From assembly GCA_035253585.1 (NCBI GenBank), contig DATFBY010000110.1, positions 62,001 to 126,000 of the forward strand: 64,000 bases of DNA, written 5' to 3'. The DNA comes from DATFBY01 sp035253585 (GTDB taxonomy: Bacteria > Gemmatimonadota > Gemmatimonadetes > Gemmatimonadales > Gemmatimonadaceae). The translations under genes were made by a program, and so were the position numbers. Shown one piece after another: positions 45,797 to 54,791 of the stretch (its first letter is position 1; every line of letters starts with the position of its first letter). The notes below the pieces were generated by a model that did not search any database, was not told the origin of the DNA, and saw only the letters and a program-made list of their open reading frames with translations.

Positions 45797-47176
45797 TCAG
45801 GCGCGCGGGATTGCGGATGCCATGGGTCGCACCGCGCTCACTGGCGGCAGGGATGCGATCACGCGATCCAGGTGGTGCATGTAGGCCTCGTACTGCACCG
45901 ATATCGCGTGACGGGGTGACCTCAGGTACCGGACGCCGCCCGACAGATTAGGCGACTGTCGTATTAAACTCTCCAGCTTCCGCGCACCGACTCCGTTCGC
46001 TTCTCGCGCACGGATCGCCCGCGCGACGAGCTCCGCCTGGCGGCTGATCACCGGGTACGCTCCACCGTCGGTCTCGAAGAGACCAAGAACGTAAAGATTC
46101 GAGTGCCGCCGATGCAGAACGCCGCTGGCCAGATCCGCCATGGGAGACGTCGCCGAGATGATGCCGTCGTCCAGGAATGGGAAGGCGAGCTGGTAGCCGA
46201 TCGCCCAGATGATGACGTCCACCTCGACCTCGCTGCCATCGACGAACCGCACTCGCTTCCCCTGGAGCTCCGCGACGTCGGGCTTGGCGGTGATGTCGCC
46301 GTGCGCGAGATAGTGGAGCAGCTGCGAGTTCACGATCGGATGGCTTTCCAGCACCTTGTGATCGGGTCGCTGCAGTCCCAGGCGCGAGAGATCTCCCACG
46401 AACACCCGAAGCAGGACGGTGAGCAGCGGCTGCGCCAGCCACGTCGGCAGCTCAGGTCCGCTTCGAAAAAAGAGGTCCGTCGGCTTGCCGAAGATGTGTT
46501 TCGGAAGGAAGTAGTAGCCGCGCCGAAGGCTGATCCATGCCTGACGAGCGTTGGCCGCCGCATCACACGCGATGTCGCACCCGGAGTTCCCTCCCCCGAC
46601 GATGAGCACGCGCTTTTCACGCAGCTGATTGGCGCTACGGTAGTGAAACGAGTGGTACGCTTCGCCGTCGAAAGTACCCCGATATCCGGGCGTGCGCGGC
46701 ATCCACTGATGACCCGCGGCGATTATCAATCCGCGGTATCGTCTGGTTTCGCCTGACGAGAGTCGCACGTCCCAGCCTGCGTCGCTTGGCGTCGCGCGCT
46801 CGACCTCGATGCCGAGCTCGATGTGTCGGCGCAGGTCGTGCTCCACGGCGAAGGATCGCAGGTAGTGGAGTATCTGTCGCCACCCGGGATAATCCGGATA
46901 CGACTCGGGCATCGGGAAGTTGGAGAATGCCGACTGCGTCTTGGACGAGATGAAGTGCGCGGACTCGTACATCGGCGTGCGACCGCTGTCGCCGTTCCAG
47001 ATCCCGCCAACGTCGTGCTGCCGCTCGATGACGTCGAATGGGATTCCCGCTTGCTTGAGTGCGCGAGCGGCTCCCAGCCCCGAGGGACCCGCGCCGATGA
47101 TGCAAAACCTCTCGCATCGGTCGCCGTGCTCGACTTCCGGCTGCTGCTGCGGTGTGCGTAGCTCTGGCGTCGTCAT
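45797..47176 (-). CDS. Flavin-containing monooxygenase
   Basis: The 459-residue FAD/NADPH enzyme has FAD-binding CIIGAGPSGLGAARAL near the N terminus, YRGTFDGEAYHSFHYR similar to the FMO fingerprint, and NADPH-binding VLIVGGGNSGCDIACDAA. Family members oxygenate N- or S-containing small molecules or act as Baeyer-Villiger enzymes. The substrate is unknown. It is divergent from the DUF4097 gene. Confidence 0.9.
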   Translation of the reverse strand: MTTPELRTPQQQPEVEHGDRCERFCIIGAGPSGLGAARALKQAGIPFDVIERQHDVGGIWNGDSGRTPMYESAHFISSKTQSAFSNFPMPESYPDYPGWRQILHYLRSFAVEHDLRRHIELGIEVERATPSDAGWDVRLSSGETRRYRGLIIAAGHQWMPRTPGYRGTFDGEAYHSFHYRSANQLREKRVLIVGGGNSGCDIACDAAANARQAWISLRRGYYFLPKHIFGKPTDLFFRSGPELPTWLAQPLLTVLLRVFVGDLSRLGLQRPDHKVLESHPIVNSQLLHYLAHGDITAKPDVAELQGKRVRFVDGSEVEVDVIIWAIGYQLAFPFLDDGIISATSPMADLASGVLHRRHSNLYVLGLFETDGGAYPVISRQAELVARAIRAREANGVGARKLESLIRQSPNLSGGVRYLRSPRHAISVQYEAYMHHLDRVIASLPPVSAVRPMASAIPRA

Positions 47177-47268
47177 GGGCTCAAGATGACTGCCCGGTCC
47201 GGCACCAGCAAACCAATCGCCGAGATCCGTTGTCCAACCGCCGAACCCGTTTCAATCTCGGAGGCTCC

Positions 47269-48084
47269 ATGCGCTCGACTGTCGTCCTCGCGACGCTGCT
47301 GATAGGGGTGTCGCTCCCGATCTTGCCCGTGACGGCGCAGGAGAGCGATGAGGAGTGGTTGGAGAGGTGCGATCGCAACGGGTGGGACAACGACCGGAGA
47401 GAGCGTTTCTGTGAGATTCGCGAATACGGATTCCGGCCGAGCGGTTCGCCGATCCAGATCGACGCCGGACACAATGGCGGCATCATGGTGCGGGGATGGA
47501 ACCGCGACAGCGTGGCTGTGAGCGCGCGGATCCAAGTAGAGGCGCGCACGATGGACCGTGCGCGCGAAGCGGCCAGGGCGATTACAATCGAAGCCGGCCA
47601 GAACGGAATCCGGGCGAACCGATCCGATGCTAGCTCGTCGACGGGCTGGTCGGTGACGTTCGTCGTCTATGTGCCGCACCGCACGTCGCTGCGCGCCGAG
47701 ACGTACAACGGACCGATCGGTGTCGACGAGGTGACGGGCGACATGACACTCCGTGCGCACAACGGCCCGCTTTCACTTCGGAACATCGGGGGCGACGTTC
47801 GAGCGCGCACGACCAATGGACCGCTGACGGTTGACCTCGAGGGGAAGAGCTGGCAGGGCGCGGGTCTCGATGCAGAAACTCAAAACGGGCCGGTGGACCT
47901 CACCATTCCTGAGGGCTACTCCGCACGGCTCACGACGGGAACTACGAACGGTCCGATGCGCATCGGCTTCCCGGTCACTATTCAGGGAAGATTCGACCGG
48001 CGCATCAACACGACACTGGGCGAAGGCGGCCCGCCGATCCGCGTCATCACGACCAACGGTCCACTGGTGGTCCGCCGAGGCTGA
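47269..48084 (+). CDS. Exported DUF4097 beta-repeat protein
   Basis: The ATG at 47269 is preceded by GGAGG. The 271-residue product has a signal peptide (about 1-22) and a repetitive beta-helix-like domain with repeated NGP motifs (YNGPIGV, HNGPLSL, TNGPLTV, QNGPVDL, TNGPMRI, TNGPLVV), typical of DUF4097. The function is unknown. Relatives may bind envelope structures or act as anti-sigma partners. Confidence 0.8.
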   Translation: MRSTVVLATLLIGVSLPILPVTAQESDEEWLERCDRNGWDNDRRERFCEIREYGFRPSGSPIQIDAGHNGGIMVRGWNRDSVAVSARIQVEARTMDRAREAARAITIEAGQNGIRANRSDASSSTGWSVTFVVYVPHRTSLRAETYNGPIGVDEVTGDMTLRAHNGPLSLRNIGGDVRARTTNGPLTVDLEGKSWQGAGLDAETQNGPVDLTIPEGYSARLTTGTTNGPMRIGFPVTIQGRFDRRINTTLGEGGPPIRVITTNGPLVVRRG

Positions 48085-48087
48085 CCC

Positions 48088-48834
48088 TCAGCGCCTGCCA
48101 ACCCTGAAGTGCAGCGGCCACCGCACCAGCCGCTCCGAATCGCGAGCGCCCCACGTGCTCGCGATTCGTGCGATGAAGGGCGCGATCGGATCGGCGTCGT
48201 TCTTCTTGAGATACCGCCGCGTCGCCGACCAGGTGTAGAGATATCCCTCGAAGTCGCCTAACGACATCGTCCGCTCGATCGACAGCTCGGGGGCGGGCAG
48301 CTCACGGAACGGAAACTCGAGATTCCGGTACCCTTCGTCCACCATCCGGCGCTCCGCCGGCCAGTACTCGCCGAGGACGCCGCGGTAGAGCTCGTGAAGG
48401 GCGTCGTCGAGATCGGCGCCGATCGAGCAGAGACCGTATCCCCACACCGCTACCGCGCCTCCCGGTGCCATGACGCGCGCCGCCTCGGTGAAGAATGCGG
48501 TTGGGTCGAGCCAATGCATCGACTGCGCGACAGTCACCAGGTCGGCAGCACCGTCGGGTAACCCACTCACCTCCCCGGGAGCCACCCGATACTCGATGCG
48601 CGGGTGGGGCATCGCATTCGCGATCTGGGCGGCGCTGGCATCGGTGGCCAGCACACGGTCATAGCGCTCCGCCAAGCCGATCGCCGCCTGCCCATTCCCC
48701 GTGGCGCTGTCCCACGCCAGCGCGTGCCCCGCGCTCAGCCCCGTCACGAAGTCGAAGAGCGCCGGCGGGTACGTCGGCCGAAACTCGGCGTACTCCCGAG
48801 CATGACCCGAAAAGTGATCCTTGAAGTCGGTCAT
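48088..48834 (-). CDS. Class I SAM-dependent methyltransferase
   Basis: The ATG at 48834 gives 248 residues starting MTDFKDHFSGHAREYAEFRP, a common start for small methyltransferases. ALAWDSATGNGQAAIGLAERY is the SAM-binding motif and VAQSMHWLDPTAFF is conserved in the group. A TTG at 48843 lies within a GTTAGGC word and is less likely. The substrate is unknown. Confidence 0.85.
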   Translation of the reverse strand: MTDFKDHFSGHAREYAEFRPTYPPALFDFVTGLSAGHALAWDSATGNGQAAIGLAERYDRVLATDASAAQIANAMPHPRIEYRVAPGEVSGLPDGAADLVTVAQSMHWLDPTAFFTEAARVMAPGGAVAVWGYGLCSIGADLDDALHELYRGVLGEYWPAERRMVDEGYRNLEFPFRELPAPELSIERTMSLGDFEGYLYTWSATRRYLKKNDADPIAPFIARIASTWGARDSERLVRWPLHFRVGRR

Positions 48835-48876
48835 GCCTAACAATGCCTGACGAGTGCCTGACTTGGGAGACTTCTC

Positions 48877-49473
48877 CTAACGGGCTCCGCTCGACTGGCG
48901 GCGCGCGAAGAAGCCGGGATAGCCGCGCGACTCGAGCGTGCCCGTGATCCCCCAATGTGGTACGTAGCGCGCTCGAACCTCGGCGACGGGGCGCAGCATG
49001 GCCTCTCGTGATCCGGCAGTCGACTCCAACAGATACTGCACATCCTGCTGACTGAAGAGCACCCAGACGTGCGAGATCGTCTTGCCGTCGTCTCTTAGCA
49101 CCTCCCCGGTGACGAGCTCCGCGTCGAAGCCCATCTCGACCAGCTTCCGCCACGCCCAGATCGCATGATCTTCACAGTCTCCCTTCCGCACCTGCTCGAA
49201 GGTACGCGGATGCTGCCAGAAGTCGCTCTCGTGAAAGAGGTCGCGGTCGCGGATGTATTCGCACGCGAGAAGCCAGTCACACATCTCGTCAACCGAGCTC
49301 ACGCTCACCGCGCTCTCACCCTCGAAATACCAGCGAAAATCGCGAACGGCTCCGGCGCCGAATCGCTGTAGCGGAACTCGCTGCGGCACGGGCGCCCAGA
49401 GGTCCGCGGGCGGCTTGTCCTTCCGGCGGATGATTCGAGCGAAAAGCCTGCGAAGCCCTTGGATCAGTCTCAC
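48877..49473 (-). CDS. Transglutaminase-like cysteine protease-fold protein
   Basis: With the GTG at 49473 (GTGA overlap with the DinB-like stop) the protein has 198 residues. KGDCEDHAIWAWRKL (C100) and SHVWVLF (H135) form the Cys-His pair of the bacterial transglutaminase-like fold, and an acidic third residue is not assigned. No signal peptide is seen. The function may be proteolysis or peptide cross-linking. Confidence 0.75.
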   Translation of the reverse strand: MRLIQGLRRLFARIIRRKDKPPADLWAPVPQRVPLQRFGAGAVRDFRWYFEGESAVSVSSVDEMCDWLLACEYIRDRDLFHESDFWQHPRTFEQVRKGDCEDHAIWAWRKLVEMGFDAELVTGEVLRDDGKTISHVWVLFSQQDVQYLLESTAGSREAMLRPVAEVRARYVPHWGITGTLESRGYPGFFARRQSSGAR

Positions 49474-49970
49474 CGCTGGCTGCGAGCGTGCACTTCTTCC
49501 TCGGTAAGCCCGTAGAGCGGCGGAGTCTTCACCCCGAGCATGGATAGCATGAGGTAGAGCTGCCCGCGGTGGTGCACCTCGTGCTCGATCATCGACCGGA
49601 GCCACTTCCATGTCGTGATCGGCGTGCCAGCCGGCGTGCTGCACTTTCTCTCGAGATCGTCGCGCGTCAACGCGCGAAGCATGGGCAGGGACTCTTCGTG
49701 CATGCGGTCGAGATATTCGAGCACCGCATCGCGTCCTTCGGCCAGCTCACGCCCATGTCCCGGATATCGGCTGGGGCGGCCGCTGACATTCTCGGCGAAC
49801 ATCCACCGCTCGATTGCGCCCAGGTGCCTAACGATGTCGCCGAGGGTGAAGGCGCCGGGACGGTGCGTCCATTCGATCTGGTCCGCGGGAATGCAGTGGG
49901 CCACGCGCCGCGTCCGCGCGCGCACCGACTCGAAGTAGGTCAAGAACCCATCGACGTCGCGTATTTCCAT
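49470..49970 (-). CDS. DinB-family protein
   Basis: The ATG at 49970 gives 166 residues of a four-helix DinB/YfiT-like fold. Likely metal-ligand histidines lie in IVRHLGAIERWMF and EHEVHHRGQLYLML. DinB-superfamily proteins include metal-dependent thiol transferases. The role here is unknown. It overlaps the transglutaminase-like gene by 4 bases. Confidence 0.8.
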   Translation of the reverse strand: MEIRDVDGFLTYFESVRARTRRVAHCIPADQIEWTHRPGAFTLGDIVRHLGAIERWMFAENVSGRPSRYPGHGRELAEGRDAVLEYLDRMHEESLPMLRALTRDDLERKCSTPAGTPITTWKWLRSMIEHEVHHRGQLYLMLSMLGVKTPPLYGLTEEEVHARSQR

Positions 49971-50015
49971 CGATTCGGAAGGGAGCACGGGGCACCAACG
50001 GCGTGCCGCGGCGAA

Positions 50016-51080
50016 TCACTGCGGCGCCGGCGTACCCAGCAGACGGTATAATGCGTCGAGGCGCTGCGCCAGCCGCTCGAGCGCGGCCTGCGCGTTGGGC
50101 AATTGTGCATCGACGTCCTCGTTGCTCGGCGCGGTCGCACTCGCTGCCGGAAGTCGTAGCGCCCGCACCAGCTGCCGCAGCGTGTCCGCCGCTGCCGAAA
50201 GGGTGGGCAGTGCATCGGCGCCACCACCTTCCAAGACGCGCGGCGCATCCTCAGCCGCGAAGCGCTCGACGCGCAACAGAACTTCGCTCAGCGTGAGCTG
50301 CGGCGTCCCGAGCGCGCTCACCTTCACGGAGTCGCGCTGCTCGGCGCCGAGCACCGTCTCGAGCGCACTCTCCAGAGAGTCGAGCGACTGCGTCACGGCG
50401 TCGAGACTGTCGGTAACGCCTGCGACATTTACCGGCGTGGCTGGGAGAAGCCCGGGGATCCCCGGTGCGATCGCCGGTCCCGCCGCAACGAGCATGGGAC
50501 GACGGGGCGCACCGGCCGCTATCCAGTCGCGCCGCACGGTCGCGACGTCGTGCTCGAGCCGCACGTAGCGCCTGATCGTCGTCGCCTCGTCCTCCGGATT
50601 CACCGCGCCCGCGCGACAGAGCACGAGCCCGAGCCGCGACACGTACGCGGCTACGTCCTTCAGGGCTGGTTCCATCACCTCGTAGCGCGGGCCATCCTCA
50701 CGTCGCAGCTCGACGCCGAGCTCGGCGAGGCGCGCGCGCAGCGGCGGTCGCGTCTGCTCGATCGTCGGCTCGTCGACGTCGGCGTGCAATGGACGAATCG
50801 AGTCCAGCAAGACACGCGCGCTGTCGAGCATCGTTCGCGAGCGCTGGTAGAGCTTTTTCTGGGTCGCGGTGATCGTGGCGCCGCCGCTGGTCGTGTGGAC
50901 GGCGTCTGTCCCCCAACCGGCATGCCGCACGGACGACGCTCCGCGTGCCAGCTCGGCGCGAAGATCGACGCGCGCGCGCTGGCACGCGCTCAGCTTGCTT
51001 CGAGCCGGCTGCGCCATGGGAGCCGAATGGGCGAGAACAAGTGCTGCGAGCAGCGCGACAGTCATCGGGATCGTCCGCAT
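50016..51080 (-). CDS. Hypothetical exported protein
   Basis: The ATG at 51080 gives 354 residues with a signal peptide (about 1-23) and a mature part predicted to be mostly helical, with long coiled-coil-like stretches. No known family is recognised. It has an Ala/Leu/Arg-rich composition. The function is unknown. Confidence 0.6.
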   Translation of the reverse strand: MRTIPMTVALLAALVLAHSAPMAQPARSKLSACQRARVDLRAELARGASSVRHAGWGTDAVHTTSGGATITATQKKLYQRSRTMLDSARVLLDSIRPLHADVDEPTIEQTRPPLRARLAELGVELRREDGPRYEVMEPALKDVAAYVSRLGLVLCRAGAVNPEDEATTIRRYVRLEHDVATVRRDWIAAGAPRRPMLVAAGPAIAPGIPGLLPATPVNVAGVTDSLDAVTQSLDSLESALETVLGAEQRDSVKVSALGTPQLTLSEVLLRVERFAAEDAPRVLEGGGADALPTLSAAADTLRQLVRALRLPAASATAPSNEDVDAQLPNAQAALERLAQRLDALYRLLGTPAPQ

Positions 51081-51122
51081 TCTGTGGCTAAGACCGCCGA
51101 CGCATGCATCACGCAACCAACC

Positions 51123-51401
51123 TCAGGCACGCGTTGGAGGCGCGGGCCGCGATGGCGGCGCGCCCGGCTTTCGCTTCGTGATCGGAGGCTTCGGCGTCCG
51201 CCCTGCTCGACAATCCACACACACTGGCGCGGCGCCAATGTCGACGCGCAAGCGTCGCAGCCAGGATCCGTGCAGATGCGTCATGCAGAGAATGCGCTCA
51301 CACCGCTCACACACGCCGCCGTGCATGAGGTCGAATTTCACGCCGCACTGATCGCACTCCGTAGCGAGCGCGGACTTTTTGAAGATCGGAATGACCGCCA
51401 T
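51123..51401 (-). CDS. Small zinc-ribbon-like protein
   Basis: The ATG at 51401 gives 92 residues with three CxxC pairs (CDQCG, CERC, CVDC) plus other Cys/His in between, likely two zinc sites. The C terminus is Pro/Arg/Lys-rich, suggesting nucleic-acid contact. The longer open frame upstream is a shadow. The function is unknown. Confidence 0.65.
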   Translation of the reverse strand: MAVIPIFKKSALATECDQCGVKFDLMHGGVCERCERILCMTHLHGSWLRRLRVDIGAAPVCVDCRAGRTPKPPITKRKPGAPPSRPAPPTRA

Positions 51402-51418
51402 CCGTGGTGAATCGAACG

Positions 51419-51955
51419 CTAGCGAAACGTGTAGCGCAGCTCGAGCATGTGTTGGTTCACGCCCGGGTTGTGCTCGCTGAGACTCGCGTTGGACATGTGC
51501 TGCAGTCTGTACCCCGTGTTCATCGACCCGACCTGCGCGAGCACGCTGATGTGGCTGATGAACTGAATGTTGGTGCCGAGGTTCTTCGCGCCGAACTGCC
51601 GCTCGCTGGTGAATGCCGCGGAGGTCCCGCCGTCGAGGTAGAGCGGAAAGCCAGCGCGTCGGAGTGCCAGGCTCGGACCGATGGATCCGACCAGTCCCGT
51701 GTTCCCTGCGCCGGAAAGTGAGCCGAACGTCGCTTCGGCCTTGGCATCGAGCGACCACCCCGTGGCGCTACCGAGGCGCCACGGCAGCATAACGCTCCCC
51801 GTGACATCCACCGCCGTGAACGATCCGTGTCTCGTTCCGCCCGAGGTGCCGATGCGAATGCCGAGCGCGGGGCCCTGCGTGTGCTGCGCATCGGCACGAT
51901 GCGTAGCGATACCGGCCAGCGCCGCGCTGGCCAGAACGAGAACGGTAAGGCGCAT
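51419..51955 (-). CDS. PagL-like lipid A 3-O-deacylase (acyloxyacyl hydrolase family)
   Basis: The 178-residue outer-membrane beta-barrel candidate has a signal peptide (about 1-23). The C-terminal QHMSNASLSEHNPGVN carries H153 and S155, with E172 in MLELRY, matching the His-Ser-Glu layout of PagL, which removes the 3-O acyl chain of lipid A. The chain ends in the aromatic Phe-Arg of a short barrel. Direct activity is not proven. Confidence 0.72.
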   Translation of the reverse strand: MRLTVLVLASAALAGIATHRADAQHTQGPALGIRIGTSGGTRHGSFTAVDVTGSVMLPWRLGSATGWSLDAKAEATFGSLSGAGNTGLVGSIGPSLALRRAGFPLYLDGGTSAAFTSERQFGAKNLGTNIQFISHISVLAQVGSMNTGYRLQHMSNASLSEHNPGVNQHMLELRYTFR

Positions 51956-51969
51956 GAGGTGAGACGGAG

Positions 51970-52413
51970 CTAGCGGTCCGCGCTCCGATCGTAGGGAATG
52001 ATGTGCTCCCACTCGTCGGCATCGCTGCGCGCTACGACGGCGACGACCGGCTCGTCGTCGCTCAGATTTCGCACTTCGTGTGGAACGCCCGGCTCAATGA
52101 AGATGAAGTCTCCCGCTTCATTTTCAACCACGCGCTCTAGGCGCGGGCCGTATTCGTGGCGGACGCGACCCTGGAGTATGTACAGCATCACCTCGAAGTC
52201 CACATGAATGTGGGCGAACGCGACGCCGCCGGGTGGGATGGTAGCCACGTTCATCGAGAGCATTCGCGCGTTCACGTTCTTGGCGGACATGCCCGTCCGG
52301 TACTGGATGCCATTCCACGCGCGCCAGCTCCCGCCGCCGCGTATGACGCTGATTCCATCGCCGCCTTCTACCGGCCGACGAAGCTCGTCAGGTATCGGAT
52401 CGCTTGTCGGCAT
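51970..52413 (-). CDS. Cupin-domain protein
   Basis: The ATG at 52413 gives 147 residues with one cupin domain: PPGGVAFAHIHVDFEVMLYILQG (broken here as AHIHVDFEV, metal ligands HxH...E) and IFIEPGVPHEVRN. Role and ligand are unknown. It overlaps the next membrane-protein gene by 26 bases. Confidence 0.82.
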   Translation of the reverse strand: MPTSDPIPDELRRPVEGGDGISVIRGGGSWRAWNGIQYRTGMSAKNVNARMLSMNVATIPPGGVAFAHIHVDFEVMLYILQGRVRHEYGPRLERVVENEAGDFIFIEPGVPHEVRNLSDDEPVVAVVARSDADEWEHIIPYDRSADR

Positions 52414-52738
52414 CCTCACCTTCCTCCAACGCGCCTCGCACGGGGCGGGACGGATCGGGAAAGACTTCCATCGATGGGTCGAGATCACGGCGTGGCACAC
52501 GGCGCTCGGTGTCCGGCACGTTGCCTCTGCCGACGAGCCGGCGCACTCCCATGACGACCGCGCCGACCGCGGCGGCGACGACGCCCGCGGCGAGAAGTGT
52601 AATCAACAGCGTCGTGCCGAGCACGAGCGCGATTGCGCCGCCAGCCAGGAGCAGAAGCACCAGGAGGAAACGTCCGCGCGCTCCAACGGTGATGATTCGT
52701 ACGCTCCCACGCGGGAGCTCGCCGCGCGGATCGGTCAT
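52388..52738 (-). CDS. Small membrane protein (hypothetical)
   Basis: The 116-residue protein has a basic N terminus, two adjacent hydrophobic segments (about 24-44 and 45-64) and an acidic C-terminal tail. It overlaps coaA by 4 bases. The function is unknown. Confidence 0.65.
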   Translation of the reverse strand: MTDPRGELPRGSVRIITVGARGRFLLVLLLLAGGAIALVLGTTLLITLLAAGVVAAAVGAVVMGVRRLVGRGNVPDTERRVPRRDLDPSMEVFPDPSRPVRGALEEGEDADKRSDT

Positions 52739-53685
52739 AGCTTTCGGAGACGTAGCCGCTGCACCGCGTGGTCAGGTCCCTTCTCCAGGATGAGACGGGC
52801 GCGATCGCGGGTGGGAAGGATATTCATGCGGAGGTTGACGGCGTTGATCTCCCGCCAGATGTGGGTCGCCGTCGCAACTGCTTCGTCCGTGGTCAGCGAT
52901 GCGTAACGATGAAAGAAGGACGCCGGGTTGCGAAACGCCGTCTCGCGCAGCCGAAGAAAGCGCTCCACGTACCATCGCCGGAGATCGTCCTCCGCGGCGT
53001 CGACGTAGATCGAGAAGTCGAAGTAGTCGGAGACGAAGACACGACCGGCTTCGGCGCGGCCAGTTTGCAAAACGTTCAGTCCCTCGAGGATGACGATGTC
53101 CGGCTGCTCTACCAGCTGAACCTCGTCGGACAGGATGTCGTAGTGCAGGTGCGAGTAGACCGGTGCAGTGACTGCGGGCGCCCCGGACTTCACCTCGGCA
53201 ACGAACTGAAGGAGCCGGCGAACGTCGTAGCTTTCGGGGAAGCCCTTTCGGGTCATGAGGCCGCGCTCTTCGAGTACGCGGTTCGGGTAAAGGAACCCGT
53301 CGGTGGTAATGAGGTCGACCTTCGGGTGGTTCGACCATCGAGAGAGAAGCGCCCGCAGGATGCGCGCGGTCGTGCTCTTGCCGACCGCCACGCTGCCGGC
53401 GATGGCGATCACGAACGGCATCCGTGACGATCGCGCTCCCAGGAAGTTGTTCGTCGCTGCGTGGAGGCCCTGGGTCGCGCCCACGTACAGGTTCAGCAGA
53501 CGCGAGAGTGGAAGGTAGATCGCTTCCACTTCGTCCATGGAGACTTGCTCATTCAATCCGCGGAGCTCATCGAGATCGGCGCGTGAGAGCGTCAGCGGAG
53601 TCGAGCCTCGGAGGGCCGCCCAATCGTCGCGAGAGAGGGCCACATAAGGCGATATCTCAGCGTCTCTTGCGATCTCAGATGTCAC
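52735..53685 (-). CDS. coaA: Pantothenate kinase, type I
   Basis: The enzyme catalyses the first step of coenzyme A synthesis. The GTG at 53685 gives 316 residues, the same length as E. coli CoaA. AIAGSVAVGKSTTARIL (P-loop), LITTDGFLYPN and GFPESYDVRRLL are diagnostic. The longer open frame (ATG at 53766) adds 27 residues unlike the family. Confidence 0.94.
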   Translation of the reverse strand: MTSEIARDAEISPYVALSRDDWAALRGSTPLTLSRADLDELRGLNEQVSMDEVEAIYLPLSRLLNLYVGATQGLHAATNNFLGARSSRMPFVIAIAGSVAVGKSTTARILRALLSRWSNHPKVDLITTDGFLYPNRVLEERGLMTRKGFPESYDVRRLLQFVAEVKSGAPAVTAPVYSHLHYDILSDEVQLVEQPDIVILEGLNVLQTGRAEAGRVFVSDYFDFSIYVDAAEDDLRRWYVERFLRLRETAFRNPASFFHRYASLTTDEAVATATHIWREINAVNLRMNILPTRDRARLILEKGPDHAVQRLRLRKL

Positions 53686-53834
53686 GTGATTTGTGTGATC
53701 GGCGTTGGATCGCGTGGCCGTACGGTTTATCGAAACTTCGCCGGCCCGCGGAGCGTAATGTCTCATATGGAGGCGCGACTTCGCGCGCCTTGATGCATAT
53801 CAGACGTGCCGAACCGATGCTGGGAGTGTCCGTC

Positions 53835-54053
53835 ATGCAAGGAACCTGGAAGGAGGGCGACCGGGGCGCCAACTCCTGCCCGAGATGCCGCAAAGTGGTG
53901 CGCACCCGTTTCGAGTTCCGCACCGTGCAACTGTTGCGTACGCGGCTGCAAGTCCCGCAGGTCCTGGTGGACGTCTGCGATGAGTGCGACCACATGATCT
54001 CGTTCCCCCGCCAGTCCATTCCTCAGCTGTTGGCCGCCGGGGCGATCCAGTAA
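53835..54053 (+). CDS. YgiT-type zinc-finger small protein
   Basis: The ATG at 53835 gives 72 residues with two CxxC pairs (SCPRCRK and CDECDH) around a beta-rich segment, like the zinc-finger half of MqsA/YgiT antitoxins. No toxin gene is adjacent. ATGs at 53793 and 53817 are alternative starts. It may be a stand-alone zinc ribbon. Confidence 0.65.
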   Translation: MQGTWKEGDRGANSCPRCRKVVRTRFEFRTVQLLRTRLQVPQVLVDVCDECDHMISFPRQSIPQLLAAGAIQ

Positions 54054-54075
54054 GACATAAGCCGTCAGGAACGTC

Positions 54076-54117
54076 GACGCGACCGCAGGCGAGATTCTGA
54101 TCCGCCGCGGTCGCGTC
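54076..54117 (+). terminator. Terminator after the YgiT-type gene
   Basis: GACGCGACCGC (54076-54086) pairs with GCGGTCGCGTC (54107-54117), an 11-bp stem followed by a TTTTT run on the plus strand. Confidence 0.75.
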
Positions 54118-54146
54118 ATGTTTTTCGTTGCCCCGTGCGTTCGCGC

Positions 54147-54617
54147 TCAGCTCGAGGCGGTGAGTCTCAGCCGTGCGACGTAGGCGGACTGGGAGATCGG
54201 CTCGCCCACGTGCGGGTGCGGCCTGAGCTCCACCAGCTGCAAGGTGTGGCCGGCGAACGCTGCGCTCTTTGGATCGACAGTCGTATTGATCGACGTGCTC
54301 GAGCTCAACCCGCCTTGCGCGACGACGAGACGCAGTCGCGCGTTCCCCTCCCAAACGCACTGCACACCGGTTGGACACCTGGAGTCCTCGGTCACGCTCA
54401 CAAACGTGACGTGAATGTCGTCGCCACCGGTGCCGCGAACCTGCGCCGTCTCGCCGACACGCAGCGAGAACGTTTCTCCCACTCGGGCGCCAACCACCGC
54501 ACCGCCGTTCTGGAGCACATCGCCGGTGTTCGGATCTACGGCGCTCGAGCTGCAGCCGCTCGCGGACGTGAGCAGCAGCACGACCCCTAGCACAACGATT
54601 GACCAGAGACGTTTCAT
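54147..54617 (-). CDS. Lipoprotein (hypothetical)
   Basis: The 156-residue protein has a signal peptide and lipobox SASGC (C22). The mature part is beta-rich, with a possible disulphide pair (SRCPTGVQCVWEGNARLRL). This part resembles small exported proteins of unknown function found next to many lipoproteins. Confidence 0.7.
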   Translation of the reverse strand: MKRLWSIVVLGVVLLLTSASGCSSSAVDPNTGDVLQNGGAVVGARVGETFSLRVGETAQVRGTGGDDIHVTFVSVTEDSRCPTGVQCVWEGNARLRLVVAQGGLSSSTSINTTVDPKSAAFAGHTLQLVELRPHPHVGEPISQSAYVARLRLTASS

Positions 54618-54739
54618 GCGGTGCCTCGCTCGAAGGTGACGTGAGTGCTACCCCGCTGACACTGCTTTGTCGCATGGACTTCAGCGTGTGACCGCCGTCA
54701 CGGGGTCGCATCATTCTCCGATCGCGCGGGGAACGAAAA

Positions 54740-54764
54740 CGCGCCCGGCGTCGTGCCGGGCGCG
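54740..54764 (-). terminator. Terminator after the coiled-coil membrane-protein gene
   Basis: A 10-bp stem (54740-54749 with 54755-54764) with a 5-base loop is followed on the minus strand by TTTT, just past the stop at 54792. Confidence 0.75.
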
Positions 54765-54791
54765 CAAACATACGGACATGCTGCCCCGGGG

